Shown: positions 50,617-59,309, counted from the first letter of the stretch. The stretch is DNA of 64,000 nucleotides from Planomonospora_B alba (GCF_039534085.1 NZ_BAAAUT010000006.1:62001-126000); one strand, 5' to 3'. Notes: generated by a model from the sequence alone, not told the origin. Numbers and translations are program-made.

Positions 50617-50732
50617 GAGGTCTCCGTGCAGATGGTCTTCTTGGTCGTTGACTCATCTACCGGAGACCTCATCTTTTGTCGATCTACGACCTCCGCAACC
50701 GCCACTCAACTCACTTCTGGAACACGCCCTAG

Positions 50733-51229
50733 AGCTCAACACGCACAACTGCTCCGGCTAGAACCCGTTTCCCACCGATCTGCCATCGCGTCCGTCGGTC
50801 TGCGCCCGAACCCCGAGACGGTGAAGAATCGTGTGCACGTCGGCCCCTCCGCCGCCTCCGGCCCACCGGGTGGCCCTCGTCGCGCGCCCGCCGACCGGTG
50901 ACCGCGGGCGAGGCCCGTTGCGTGATCCACGTGGCAGGCCCGGGCACCCGGTTGCGGACTCGCCGGGGCGGGTCCGCAACCGGCAGCAACCGGCGCCGGA
51001 AAACCGTTTGAGCCTTCCCGCCGCGCTCCCGTAGGTTGCCCGCGACCCCGTCGCAGTGAGGACAGAGGACAAAGACCGCGTGACCCCGCCTGCTCTTCAG
51101 ATCTGACGCCTTCTTCCGCTCACCTCCACGCCGGCCCTCCCGCCGGCTCTGCCGGGCTGCCCGCGTGCGCCCGGTCGTACGGCGTCTGAGGCCGCGCTCG
51201 ATCGGCCTCGTGTCAGGTCTAGAGAGATC
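50733..51229. other. Intergenic region right of the IS
   Basis: No supported gene. It contains one strong hairpin, with 12-bp perfect arms 50947-50958 and 50971-50982, that could be a terminator. A frame open on the minus strand (50758-51072) is rich in Arg/Gly and has no family resemblance. The DNA before 51230 likely contains the promoter of the DUF1062 gene. Confidence 0.5.
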
Positions 51230-51790
51230 ATGTCTTCACAACCTCATATCGTGCTGCCCTGGGTCGTCCGCCGGACCAGGCTGCCCCTGCTGTGGCTGCG
51301 GTGCGTGGGCTGCCGGTCGGAGTCGGCCACCACCGGCGAGGGCAGGTTCCGCGTCAACGCCAACGGCAAGCTGCTGGACGTGTGGCTGCTGGTCCGCTGC
51401 GTGTCCTGCGGCCGGACGGGCAAGCTCACCGTGCACGAGCGAACACCGGTCGGATCCTTCGACCCGGCCGAGCTCGACGGTTACCGCGCCCACGATCCGG
51501 AGCTGGTGGCGTCCAGGCTGCTGGACCCGCTGCTCGCCCGACGCAACCGCTTCACCCTGGATTGGAAGGATGCCTGGCGGCTGGACACCCCGCCGGCGCG
51601 GCCGGGTGAGGCGTGGCCGGTCCAGGTGGAGGTCGTCTTCGCGGATCCGGTGCCGGTGCGCCCGGAGCGGCTCATCGCACAGGGGCTCGGCCTCAGCAGG
51701 AGCGAGGTGCTGCACCGGGTCAAGTGCGACATCCCGCTGCGCCGTCCGACGAGCACCGGGTTCGCCTTCACCGTGATGGCCGGGGACTGA
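51230..51790 (+). CDS. DUF1062 family protein
   Basis: A 186-residue soluble protein with an N-terminal zinc-ribbon-like half (LRCVGCRSESATTGEG and VRCVSCGRTGKLTVHERT, two CxxC pairs). The second half has RLIAQGLGLSRSEVLHRVKC, recalling the DUF1062 signature of a helical region after the zinc site. The family's function is unknown. It is monocistronic and convergent with the pectinase gene. Confidence 0.8.
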   Translation: MSSQPHIVLPWVVRRTRLPLLWLRCVGCRSESATTGEGRFRVNANGKLLDVWLLVRCVSCGRTGKLTVHERTPVGSFDPAELDGYRAHDPELVASRLLDPLLARRNRFTLDWKDAWRLDTPPARPGEAWPVQVEVVFADPVPVRPERLIAQGLGLSRSEVLHRVKCDIPLRRPTSTGFAFTVMAGD

Positions 51791-51884
51791 CGCGGCGCGG
51801 CGGAACCCGGAGCCGCCGGTGCACGCGCCAGCGGGCCGCACCCCGGTGACCGGGGTGCGGGCCGCTGGCGGTCGCCGGGGTCGG

Positions 51885-54152
51885 TCAGCGGAGGCGGCCC
51901 GCTCCCGCCTGCGCGGGAACGATCTGGGCGACCTTCCGGGCGGGGTCGATCCTGGTGAACAGGGTCGGCGTCCAGCCCGCGTCGGAGCCGAGGTCGGGGT
52001 CGTTGGCCGCGTTGTAGGCGGCGACCAGGTCGACCGGCCTGCCGTCGACCAGGTTGTCCTCTGCGGTGACCGCGGTGCCCTTGAAGACCGACAGGACCTT
52101 CTCGGCGGGGATGCCGCTGAAGGCGTTGGCCTGCACGTAGGCCTTCGACTCGGCGCCCACGCCGATGCTGTACAGGTGGTCGTCACCACCGGTGTAGTAG
52201 TTGTTGTAGATGTGCACCTGGCCGAAGCGCACCCGCGGGGTCCGCTGGCCGAGGCCCTCGAAGTGGTTGTGGTGGAGCGTGACCTTGAGCTTGTCGGTCT
52301 CGCCGTACCGGGTGCCGTTGTCGGTGTTGCCGATCAGCGTCACCTTGTCGTGGTTGCTCAGGTGGTTCCAGGAGAGCGTCACGTAGTTCGAGCCGCGCAC
52401 CACGTCGAGCAGGCCGTCGTGCACCTGGTACGGCCGGCCGAAGTAGGTCGGCTGGCCGGAGTCGGGGTTGTCGCCGTCGTTGAGGGTGTTGTGGTCCAGC
52501 CAGACGTGCGTGGAGCCGGAGATCTCGATGTTGTCGAAGGAGGCGTTCCACGCGCCCCCCTCACCGTCGGTCGGGTCCCACTGCGGGAAGCAGTCGGAGG
52601 TGTCGGTGATGGTGAGGTTGCGGATGATGACGTTGTCGGCGCCTGTGACCCGGATGCCGAAGCTCTTCAGCGCGGCGTCGGGGCCCAGGCCGACCAGGGT
52701 GACGTTGGAGCCGACGGTGATGGTGACGTGCTGGGCCATCTTGTCGTAGGAGGCCTTGCGGGCGTCCTCCAGCGGCCCTGAGGGCACCTTGTCCCTGCCC
52801 CAGACGGCCGGGTCGTAGGCGGCCAGGTACGCCTGCAGGCTGTAGCCGTTCACGGCGTAGGACTCGCAGGTGAGCGGGTTGCCCGCGGCGTCGGTGTCGG
52901 CGTCGATGGCGCCCTTGACATAGATGATCTTCGGGGTGTTGTCGGCCGGGTCCCCGAGCGCGGCGCGCAGCTGCGCGGCGGTGGAGACGGTGTGGATGTT
53001 CTCCGGGCGGGCGGCCGAGCCGCCGGTGGTGCCGGCGCCCTCGGCGGCCCAGCCGTCGTTCTCGGGCAGCACCTGGCGGCCGAGCTGCTTGTCGGAGAAG
53101 GAGGGGAAGCTGCGGAAGGGGTCCCAGCCGTCGGTGCCCCTCAGGTAGTCCTCCGGATCGTGCTGCCTGGCCTGCTCCCTGGTCAGCTGCGGCCGGTCGT
53201 CGTTGACCGCCGCGCCGGGGCCGTGGTTGAGGTACTCCGACAGCCGGGCGTCCCGCCAGTTCAGGCCGGACATGTCGGTCCAGGGGGCGTCCTTGAACTG
53301 CTGGCCGAGCCAGGACTCGCGGATCAGGACCTGGCCGCGGGCGGTGGCCGAGCCGCCGGCCGGCCACGGGCGGCCCAGGTGGACGGTCTTGGCGGGCGCG
53401 TCGCTGACCAGCTGGCTGCGGTAGATCAGGAACCCGTAGGGGTTGGAGATCTCCGTGCTGGCCGCGGTGACGTAGCCGTTGTTGCCGTCGGCGGCGCCGC
53501 GGTTCAGGGACTTGATCACGCAGTTGTGGAAGACCGCGGTGGCGCGGCCGAAGATGAAGTCGACGTCGCCCTCGACGTAGCAGTTGCGGAAGTACTGCCT
53601 GGCCACGGTGGTGGCACTGGCGGTGTTGGCGTAGAGGGTGTCCTGGTTGCCGATGAAGCGGACGTTCTCGTAGACCTGCCGGTCCCCGGTGGTCCGCACC
53701 GCCACGGCCTGGCTGTTGCCCTTGGCGGCCTCGTCGTAGGAGTTCTCGAAGGTCAGGTTGCGGGCGGTGAAGTCCGGCGCGCTGATCACGTAGGAGGCGC
53801 TGCCCGAGGTGCCGTAGGTGCCCGAGCCGTCCGGCCTGGGGGTGGAGGCGGAGGCGTCGAAGGTGAGCACGACCCTGCTCGGGTCGGAGGTGTCGCCGAC
53901 CAGCGAGATGTACGGCTTGTCCGCCGGGATGACCACCTGCTGCTTGTAGGTGCCCTCGCGGACCAGGATGGTGACGGGCTTGGTGTTGCCGGCGGGGACG
54001 GCGTCGACGGCGTCCTGCACGGTCGTGTGGTCTCCGGAGCCGTCGGCGGCGACCACGATGGTGGAAGGGGATGGCTTGGCCACCGCCAGGGCCGGCGCGG
54101 CCGCGGCGGTGACGGTCAGAGCGATCACCGGTGCGAGTAACAGAAGTCGCAT
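51885..54152 (-). CDS. Secreted bifunctional pectinesterase (CE8) - pectate lyase (PL1)
   Basis: A 755-residue exported enzyme. Signal peptide 1-24. The pectinesterase domain (about 28-340) has GSGDHTTVQDAVDAVP, GNQDTLYA and DVDFIFGRA with the two catalytic Asp residues, and HLGRPW with the Arg. The PL1 pectate lyase domain (about 375-755) has DNVIIRNLTI, HVWLDHNTLNDGDN, SNHDKVTLIGNTD and LHHNHFEGLGQRTPRVRFG, which carries the catalytic Arg. It would demethylate and then cleave homogalacturonan outside the cell. A LacI-type operator covers its promoter. Confidence 0.93.
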   Translation of the reverse strand: MRLLLLAPVIALTVTAAAAPALAVAKPSPSTIVVAADGSGDHTTVQDAVDAVPAGNTKPVTILVREGTYKQQVVIPADKPYISLVGDTSDPSRVVLTFDASASTPRPDGSGTYGTSGSASYVISAPDFTARNLTFENSYDEAAKGNSQAVAVRTTGDRQVYENVRFIGNQDTLYANTASATTVARQYFRNCYVEGDVDFIFGRATAVFHNCVIKSLNRGAADGNNGYVTAASTEISNPYGFLIYRSQLVSDAPAKTVHLGRPWPAGGSATARGQVLIRESWLGQQFKDAPWTDMSGLNWRDARLSEYLNHGPGAAVNDDRPQLTREQARQHDPEDYLRGTDGWDPFRSFPSFSDKQLGRQVLPENDGWAAEGAGTTGGSAARPENIHTVSTAAQLRAALGDPADNTPKIIYVKGAIDADTDAAGNPLTCESYAVNGYSLQAYLAAYDPAVWGRDKVPSGPLEDARKASYDKMAQHVTITVGSNVTLVGLGPDAALKSFGIRVTGADNVIIRNLTITDTSDCFPQWDPTDGEGGAWNASFDNIEISGSTHVWLDHNTLNDGDNPDSGQPTYFGRPYQVHDGLLDVVRGSNYVTLSWNHLSNHDKVTLIGNTDNGTRYGETDKLKVTLHHNHFEGLGQRTPRVRFGQVHIYNNYYTGGDDHLYSIGVGAESKAYVQANAFSGIPAEKVLSVFKGTAVTAEDNLVDGRPVDLVAAYNAANDPDLGSDAGWTPTLFTRIDPARKVAQIVPAQAGAGRLR

Positions 54153-54179
54153 GCTGCAACCTTGCGTGGGGGGAGTGTG

Positions 54180-54225
54180 GCAATCGGTTGCACGAAACGT
54201 TGGCGTAATCCTCGATTAACGTCAA
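54180..54225 (-). promoter_or_regulatory. Promoter and LacI-type operator of the pectinase gene
   Basis: Minus strand: -35 TTGACG (54220-54225), 17-bp spacer, -10 CAACGT (54197-54202), a five-base gap, then operator GCAACCGATTGC (54180-54191), which would cover the transcription start. The GCAA-N4-TTGC form is the classical LacI/GalR half-site arrangement. The same layout occurs at 59264-59309. Confidence 0.65.
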
Positions 54226-54286
54226 TAGCCTCAAAGGAAAAGGCTTTCCCGACTACAAGGGGTTGCAAATACAGGCCGGATCACGG

Positions 54287-54336
54287 GCACGCCGGAGGCC
54301 CCGGGGGGTGCAGGACCCCCGGGGCCTCCGGCGTGC
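54287..54336 (-). terminator. Terminator of the uronate operon
   Basis: Twenty-one-bp perfect arms (54287-54307 and 54316-54336) with an 8-nt loop, 44 bp past the stop of the last operon gene. Confidence 0.8.
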
Positions 54337-54379
54337 GCGGCCGGGCGGGCAGGAACGCCCGGACCGCGCGGACCTCAGG

Positions 54380-56389
54380 TCAGGACGGCGCTCCCGCCGC
54401 CCGTGCCAGCCGCCCGGCGGCGGCCCGGTCGAGCCGTCCGTCCGCCACGACCGTGACCACGCGCCGGCTCAGGGTGTCGGCGACGGCCAGCGGCCGGTCC
54501 CAGGCCAGCGCGGGGCCGACGCCGGGGTACTCGGCGACCCGCACGAACCACGGGTCCACGTGGCCGAGCTGGACGAAGACCAGGCTCCAGGCGCCGGACA
54601 CCAGCGCCAGCCAGGGCGTGACGCTGCCGTGGACCGCCTGCTCGCCCTCGGCCTCGCCGGTGAAGACGGCGACGTCCGGGGAGGACTTGGGCGCGCGCCA
54701 GAAGAACCCGCCGTACCCGGCGCCCGGCCGTCCCTTGCACGCCGAGCTCTTGATCTCCAGCGGCTCGCGCACGGTGAGCGTGAAGGCGAAGTCCAGCATC
54801 CAGGCGTCGCCGCCCGCCGCGCCGGGCACGTCACCGGACGCGCCGGAGGGCCCGCCGGAGGGCAGGGCCGCGGCCAGCACGGTCCGCCGCTCGCGGGCGA
54901 CGACCGCGCCGTCCGGCCCGAGCCAGGTCAGCTCCTCGGCGAACCCGTCCCCGGTCTCCTCGAAGGCGTCGTGCCGCTGCCGGCCGTGGTCGCCCAGCCA
55001 GCTCGGCCCCCGGTCGCGGACGAAGGTCCGGCCGCCCCAGAAGTTCACCGCGCCGACGTCCGAGATCGCCAGGCTGACGCCCAGGTGGTGCACGTGGTCG
55101 TCGGGGCGGTACTCGGTGACCTCCACGCCGCCCAGCGTCCGCACCGGGTGCAGGTACGGCCGGGGCGAGTCGGTCGCCGGCAGGTCCGGCTCCCACACGT
55201 AGGAGGCCACCGGCGTGCCCGCCACCCGCAGCTCGCGCGCGTTCCCGCGGGCCGTCCGCGGCTCCTTCCCGCCGGACCCGGCGGCCCAGGCCACGTCCAG
55301 CTCCGAGAACAGGGCCAGCCGCTCGGCGCTGGCGTCCGTCAGCTCCCTGACGCCGGGCACCTCGCGCCGGCCGGGGTGGATCGTCTGGTGCTCGTCGGCG
55401 ATCGGCAGCGGGTCGGGCGCCAGCCGTACCGCCTCCATGAACTCCATGAAGGCGCCGGTGCGGGCCAGCGGGACCAGCAGCTCCGCGCCGGCCCTGACGT
55501 GCTCGACCAGGTTCTGCAGCAGGTCCGTGCGGGGATGCACGGTCCCGTCGAGGTCGTCGGTGGTGTAGGTGAGCCGCGCCGTGCCCGCCGAGCCGTGCAG
55601 GAGCAGGTACGGCTCGGTGCGCCCCGTCGCGCACAGCGTCACCGCCACGGTGATCACCCGGCCGTCCGCCAGGCGGATCCGGGCCGCGGAGGTGTCGTCG
55701 GACTCGATCGGGTTGGCGTGGAACAGCTCCAGCTCGACCGAGGCGATCGCGCCGCGCTCCTCGGCCCCGGCGACCGCCAGCGCGGTGGCGGTGGCGTGCG
55801 CGAACGGGTTGGTGAGCGCGCCGTCCACCACGTCCCGCCCGTCCAGGCGGCGCCGGCCGGCCCAGGGCGAACGGGTGAAGTAGTCGGCCGGCCGCTCCCA
55901 GGCGCCCGCCACCCCGATGCCGCGGACCTCGCCGAGCTCACCGGAGGCGATCAGCTTGCGCGCCGCGGGGACCGCGGCCGAGCCGAGGCTCTGGAAGCCG
56001 ACCTGGCAGGCCAGGCCGGTCTCCTCGACCGCCGCGGCGATCCGCTCGAAGTCGGCCATCGACGCCGCCGGCGGCTTCTCCAGCAGCAGGTGGGAGCCCG
56101 CGCGCAGCGCGGTCACCGCGAGCTCGGCGTGGGTGTCGATGGGCGTGCAGAGGATGGTGATCTGCGCGCCGGTGCGTTCGATCAGCCCGGCCAGGTCCTC
56201 GGGACGGGCCTGCTCCGGGGCGCCCAGGCCGTGCAGCCGGTCGGCGTCCACCGGGAGCACGTCGCAGACCCCCGCCAGCTCGACCAGGCCCAGCCCGGTC
56301 AGGCGGCGCAGGTTCTCCAGGTGGGAGCGGCCGTGGCCGTAGGCGCCCGCGAGCACGATCCGGACCGGCCCGCCGTTCAGCTCGCCCAT
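54380..56389 (-). CDS. Gfo/Idh/MocA oxidoreductase fused to a DUF6807 (PmoA-like) domain
   Basis: A 669-residue fusion. Residues 1-360 form an NAD(P)-dependent sugar oxidoreductase: Rossmann start IVLAGAYGHGRSH, CTPIDTHAELAVTAL, LLLEKPPAASMADF with the EKP motif, and the substrate-domain sheet. Residues about 380-669 are a beta-rich DUF6807-like region (YVWEPDLPATDSPRPYLHPV, YRPDDHVHHLGVSLAISDVG, NFWGGRTFVRDRGPSW). The frame stays open upstream of ATG 56389 but only shadows the dehydratase gene, which it overlaps by 13 bp. Likely oxidises a pectin-derived sugar; the role of the second domain is unknown. Confidence 0.85.
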   Translation of the reverse strand: MGELNGGPVRIVLAGAYGHGRSHLENLRRLTGLGLVELAGVCDVLPVDADRLHGLGAPEQARPEDLAGLIERTGAQITILCTPIDTHAELAVTALRAGSHLLLEKPPAASMADFERIAAAVEETGLACQVGFQSLGSAAVPAARKLIASGELGEVRGIGVAGAWERPADYFTRSPWAGRRRLDGRDVVDGALTNPFAHATATALAVAGAEERGAIASVELELFHANPIESDDTSAARIRLADGRVITVAVTLCATGRTEPYLLLHGSAGTARLTYTTDDLDGTVHPRTDLLQNLVEHVRAGAELLVPLARTGAFMEFMEAVRLAPDPLPIADEHQTIHPGRREVPGVRELTDASAERLALFSELDVAWAAGSGGKEPRTARGNARELRVAGTPVASYVWEPDLPATDSPRPYLHPVRTLGGVEVTEYRPDDHVHHLGVSLAISDVGAVNFWGGRTFVRDRGPSWLGDHGRQRHDAFEETGDGFAEELTWLGPDGAVVARERRTVLAAALPSGGPSGASGDVPGAAGGDAWMLDFAFTLTVREPLEIKSSACKGRPGAGYGGFFWRAPKSSPDVAVFTGEAEGEQAVHGSVTPWLALVSGAWSLVFVQLGHVDPWFVRVAEYPGVGPALAWDRPLAVADTLSRRVVTVVADGRLDRAAAGRLARAAGAPS

Positions 56390-57429
56390 GTCATCCCCAG
56401 TCCCGGCCGGCCGGCCGAACGCAGCTCGGTGCCGTCGATCTCCACCGGGTACGGCTCGGCCAGCAGCCCCAGGTCGGCCAGGGAGGCGTCCTCGACCAGC
56501 TCCACCATGACCGGGTGGTGCAGGGTGAGGGCGAGCTGGCCCGACAGCTCGGTCAGCAGGTGCGGGTAGACAGGCACGTCGAAGGCGCGGGCCAGCTCGG
56601 CGATCCGCAGGAACGGGGTGACGCCGCCGACCCTGACCACGTTGGGCTGGACCACGTCGCACGCGCCGGCGGTCAGCAGGTCGCGGAAGCCGTGGACGGT
56701 GTAGACGTTCTCGCCGACCGCCACCGGCACCCCGATGCTCCGCCGCAGCTCCACGTGGGCGGCGACGTCGTCGGCCGGCAGCGGCTCCTCGATCCAGTGC
56801 AGGCCGTACGGCTCCAGCGCGGCGATCGCGCGGCGGGCCCGGTGCAGGTCCCAGCGCTGGTTGGCGTCGACCATCAGGAGCACGTCGGGGCCGACGACCT
56901 CGCGGACCGCGGCGACCCGCTCGACGTCCTCGGCCAGGTCGGGCCGGCCCACCTTGACCTTGACGGCCGGGTAGCCCGCGGCCTTCCAGCGCCCGGCCTG
57001 CTCGACCAGCTCCTGAAGGGAGTAGTGCAGGTTGACGCCGCTGCCGTACACCGGGACGCTCGCCCGGCGCGGGCCGACCACGTCCACCAGGGAGGAGCCG
57101 GCGCAGCGCAGGTCCCACAGGGCCAGGTCGACCCCGGCCATCGCGACGGTGGTCAGCCCGCCGCGCCCGGCCTCGCTCAGGTGCGTGCGCAGCCGGTCCC
57201 AGACCACCTCCGGGTGGGCGGGCATGCCGATGACGGCCTCGCGGATGTCGTGGTCGAGCAGTGCTCTGACGGCGTGCGCCCCGATCTGCGGCGTCCAGGA
57301 GAACCCGGTGCCGACCCGCCCGTCCTCCAGCGTGACCTCGCAGACGACCACGTGGTTGTACGGCACGTCCGCACCCCACGGCCGGCGCAGCGGCGCCGAC
57401 CGCAGGGTGGTCCTCAGATCCTTGATCAT
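56377..57429 (-). CDS. Enolase-superfamily acid-sugar dehydratase (mandelate racemase/muconate lactonising group)
   Basis: A 350-residue enzyme with the enolase-superfamily barrel. Lys-x-Lys in AVKVKVGRPD, metal ligands in LLMVDANQRWD, HWIEEPLP and VAVGENVYT, and a His base in YPHLLTELSG. This fits galactarate/glucarate or galactaro-lactone processing. With the uronate dehydrogenase-like gene two places upstream and the KDG dehydratase before it, it fills the dehydration step of oxidative uronate breakdown. It overlaps the preceding gene by ATGA. Exact substrate not proven. Confidence 0.87.
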   Translation of the reverse strand: MIKDLRTTLRSAPLRRPWGADVPYNHVVVCEVTLEDGRVGTGFSWTPQIGAHAVRALLDHDIREAVIGMPAHPEVVWDRLRTHLSEAGRGGLTTVAMAGVDLALWDLRCAGSSLVDVVGPRRASVPVYGSGVNLHYSLQELVEQAGRWKAAGYPAVKVKVGRPDLAEDVERVAAVREVVGPDVLLMVDANQRWDLHRARRAIAALEPYGLHWIEEPLPADDVAAHVELRRSIGVPVAVGENVYTVHGFRDLLTAGACDVVQPNVVRVGGVTPFLRIAELARAFDVPVYPHLLTELSGQLALTLHHPVMVELVEDASLADLGLLAEPYPVEIDGTELRSAGRPGLGMTWAS

Positions 57430-58310
57430 GCGGACACCAGGGCGAGGCCGCGCTCGATGAGCGCCCTCAGCTCCGCCTCGTGCTCGGGGGTGAGGTCGCT
57501 CAGCGGCGCCCGGACCGGGCCGACGTCCAGGCCGCGCAGGCGCAGCCCGGCCTTGACCAGGGCGACCGCGTAGCCCGGTCCCTTGCCGCGCAGCTCGACC
57601 AGGGGCGCGTAGAACTCGGCCAGCAGCCGCTCGCTCAGCTCGCCGCCGTTGAAGTACGCGGTGGCGATCTCCGGGGCGAAGGCGAACACGGCCGAGGAGT
57701 ACAGCTCCACCCCGAGACCGCGGTAGGCCGGCATGGTGAGCTCGGCGGTCGGCAGGCCGTTGAAGAACGTGAAGTCCGGGCCGACCTCCCGCCGGACGGC
57801 CAGCACGGTGCGCTGGAACCGGTCGATGTCGCCCAGGCCGTCCTTGAGGCCGACCACGCCGGGGATGCGGGCCAGCTCCACCACCGCGTCGGGTTCGAGC
57901 ACCAGCGCGCCGCGCTGGTAGACGACCACGGGCAGCTCCGCGGCGATCGCGCGGACGTACTCGGCGAAGCCCGCCCGGCTGCCCAGCATCAGGTAGGGCG
58001 GCATGAGCAGCAGGCCGTCGGCGCCCGCGGCGCGGGCCGCGCGGGCCTGCTCCAGGGCCGCGCCGAGCGGGCCGCCCGCGCCCGCGAGCACCGGCACCGC
58101 GCCCTGGACGGTCTTGACCGCCACCTCGACGGCGCGGGCGTGCTCGGCCTGGGACAGCGCGGAGAACTCCCCGGTGCCGCAGGCCACGAAGACGCCTCCC
58201 GGCCCGTGCTCCAGGCCCCGGCCGATGTGCTCGGCCAGCACGTCGGCGGCCAGCGCGCCCTCGCTGTCGAACGGGGTCACCGGGAAGAACAGGACTCCGC
58301 TGAGATTCAT
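57426..58310 (-). CDS. DHDPS-family 5-dehydro-4-deoxyglucarate dehydratase-like protein
   Basis: A 294-residue class I aldolase-fold enzyme. FFPVTPFDSEGAL; VACGTGEFSALSQ (in place of the TGE(S/A)xxL motif); Tyr in LPVVVYQRGAL; Schiff-base Lys in VVGLKDGLGDIDRFQ. The combination, including KDGLGD, is typical of KDG dehydratases that decarboxylate and dehydrate to 2-oxoglutarate semialdehyde. Second gene of the uronate operon: 22 bp after the dehydrogenase gene, and overlapping the acid-sugar dehydratase. Confidence 0.88.
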   Translation of the reverse strand: MNLSGVLFFPVTPFDSEGALAADVLAEHIGRGLEHGPGGVFVACGTGEFSALSQAEHARAVEVAVKTVQGAVPVLAGAGGPLGAALEQARAARAAGADGLLLMPPYLMLGSRAGFAEYVRAIAAELPVVVYQRGALVLEPDAVVELARIPGVVGLKDGLGDIDRFQRTVLAVRREVGPDFTFFNGLPTAELTMPAYRGLGVELYSSAVFAFAPEIATAYFNGGELSERLLAEFYAPLVELRGKGPGYAVALVKAGLRLRGLDVGPVRAPLSDLTPEHEAELRALIERGLALVSA

Positions 58311-58332
58311 GGTCGTTTCCCTTCAGGACTGC

Positions 58333-59220
58333 TCAGGTGGAGAGCTCGGTGCGCCAGCTGCGCTTGGCCTGCCAGCCGAGCATGCGCTCGGCCTTGGCGG
58401 AGGAGAAGGCGGGGGCGGTGCCGGTCAGGCCGTCCGCGAAGCCCGCGGTGCCGGGCATGACCTTCGGCAGCAGCTCCGCCAGCGGCTCGCGGGCCAGGGC
58501 GTCGGCGGCCCCGGCGAAGAAGGTCTCGCCGTTCGGCAGCTCGGGCAGTTTGCCGAGCAGGGCGATGAACAGGTCGCCCACGTCGCGGGCGTCGATGTAG
58601 TTGAACAGCGAGACCCCGGCGATCTCGGGCCGGTCCAGCCGCTCGGTCACCGTGTGGCCGGACTGGGTCGGCGCGCCCTCCCACTCCTCCGGCGCGATCA
58701 CGAAGCAGGGCCGCACCGCGGCCAGCTTCGTGGCGGCGGCCGCACGGGCGTAGGAGCGCATGGTCTCCTCGGCGACGTGCTTGGACAGGCTGTAGGCGTT
58801 CCACGGCTCGGCCGGGTGGTCCTCGTCGAGCGGGAGGTAGGCGGGGGCCCAACCGCCCGGGCGGCCGTACCCGATGACGGTCGGGCTGCTGGCCACGACC
58901 ACCTTGCCCACGCCCAGCGCCACCGACGCGTCGCAGACGTTGAAGGCCAGCTGCGTGTTGGTACGGAAGATCACCTGGTCGCTGCGGCTGAACGGGGTGG
59001 CGATCGCGGCCAGGTGCACGACGGCGTCGGGCCGGAACCGGGCGATCACCTCGTAGGCCTCGCCGAGGTCGGTCAGGTCCGCAGGGAGGGTCTCGGCGGC
59101 GTCGGCGGGGGTGCCCGGCACGGTGTCCACCCCGATCACCTCGTGTCCCGCCGCGGCGAGCGCGGACACGACGCTGCGACCGAGGCGCCCGGCGCTCCCG
59201 GTGACAAGAGTTCTGCTCAC
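58333..59220 (-). CDS. NAD-dependent epimerase/dehydratase, probable uronate dehydrogenase-like
   Basis: A 295-residue extended-SDR enzyme. RTLVTGSAGRLGRSVVSAL; AVVHLAAIATPFS; VVASSPTVIGYG with Ser/Thr; YSLSKHVAEE with catalytic Tyr and Lys. It is short, like uronate dehydrogenases, which oxidise galacturonate or glucuronate to the lactone and lack the C-terminal extension of sugar-nucleotide epimerases. GTG 59220 with GAAGGGAAAG upstream is chosen over an upstream ATG. First gene of the operon, under a LacI-type operator. Confidence 0.8.
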   Translation of the reverse strand: MSRTLVTGSAGRLGRSVVSALAAAGHEVIGVDTVPGTPADAAETLPADLTDLGEAYEVIARFRPDAVVHLAAIATPFSRSDQVIFRTNTQLAFNVCDASVALGVGKVVVASSPTVIGYGRPGGWAPAYLPLDEDHPAEPWNAYSLSKHVAEETMRSYARAAAATKLAAVRPCFVIAPEEWEGAPTQSGHTVTERLDRPEIAGVSLFNYIDARDVGDLFIALLGKLPELPNGETFFAGAADALAREPLAELLPKVMPGTAGFADGLTGTAPAFSSAKAERMLGWQAKRSWRTELST

Positions 59221-59263
59221 GGGTGTCTTTCCCTTCTGGCAGTCACGAGCACGCTCAGAGACT

Positions 59264-59309
59264 GCAACCAGTTGCGCCAAACAGTGGCGCTATCTCGCGG
59301 AAACGTCAA
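59264..59309 (-). promoter_or_regulatory. Promoter and LacI-type operator of the uronate operon
   Basis: Minus strand: -35 TTGACG (59304-59309), 17-bp spacer, -10 CACTGT (59281-59286), five-base gap, operator GCAACTGGTTGC (59264-59275). The geometry is identical to that of the pectinase promoter. Confidence 0.65.

Larger units (their letters stand above)
49700..50728 (-). mobile_element. IS5-family insertion sequence (1029 bp)
   Basis: Imperfect terminal inverted repeats: the left end GGCCGTGTTTCAGAAGTG pairs with the right end, which in reverse complement reads GGGCGTGTTCCAGAAGTG. CTAG flanks both sides (49696-49699 and 50729-50732), a probable target duplication. Two overlapping transposase frames lie on the minus strand. 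The ends match the solo terminus at 39466. Confidence 0.88.
39462..50732. other. IS-end-bracketed accessory island (11.3 kb)
   Basis: Bounded on the left by CTAG plus a solo IS end (39466) and on the right by the outer end of a complete IS followed by CTAG (50729-50732). The two ends are in inverted orientation, as in a composite transposon. The interior differs from its surroundings: several pseudogenes, a large direct repeat, and somewhat more A/T-ending codons, whereas flanking DNA is dense with intact genes. That it once moved as a unit is inference. Confidence 0.55.

Noticed and set aside
50758..51072. A 104-codon minus-strand frame next to the IS
   Set aside because: Arg/Gly-rich with no recognisable family, no good start site, and it overlaps a terminator-like hairpin.
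54380..57379. A single 999-codon open frame on the minus strand
   Set aside because: Only 54380-56389 matches protein families. The upstream part overlaps the enolase-superfamily gene in another frame and is Arg/Gly-rich without family resemblance.
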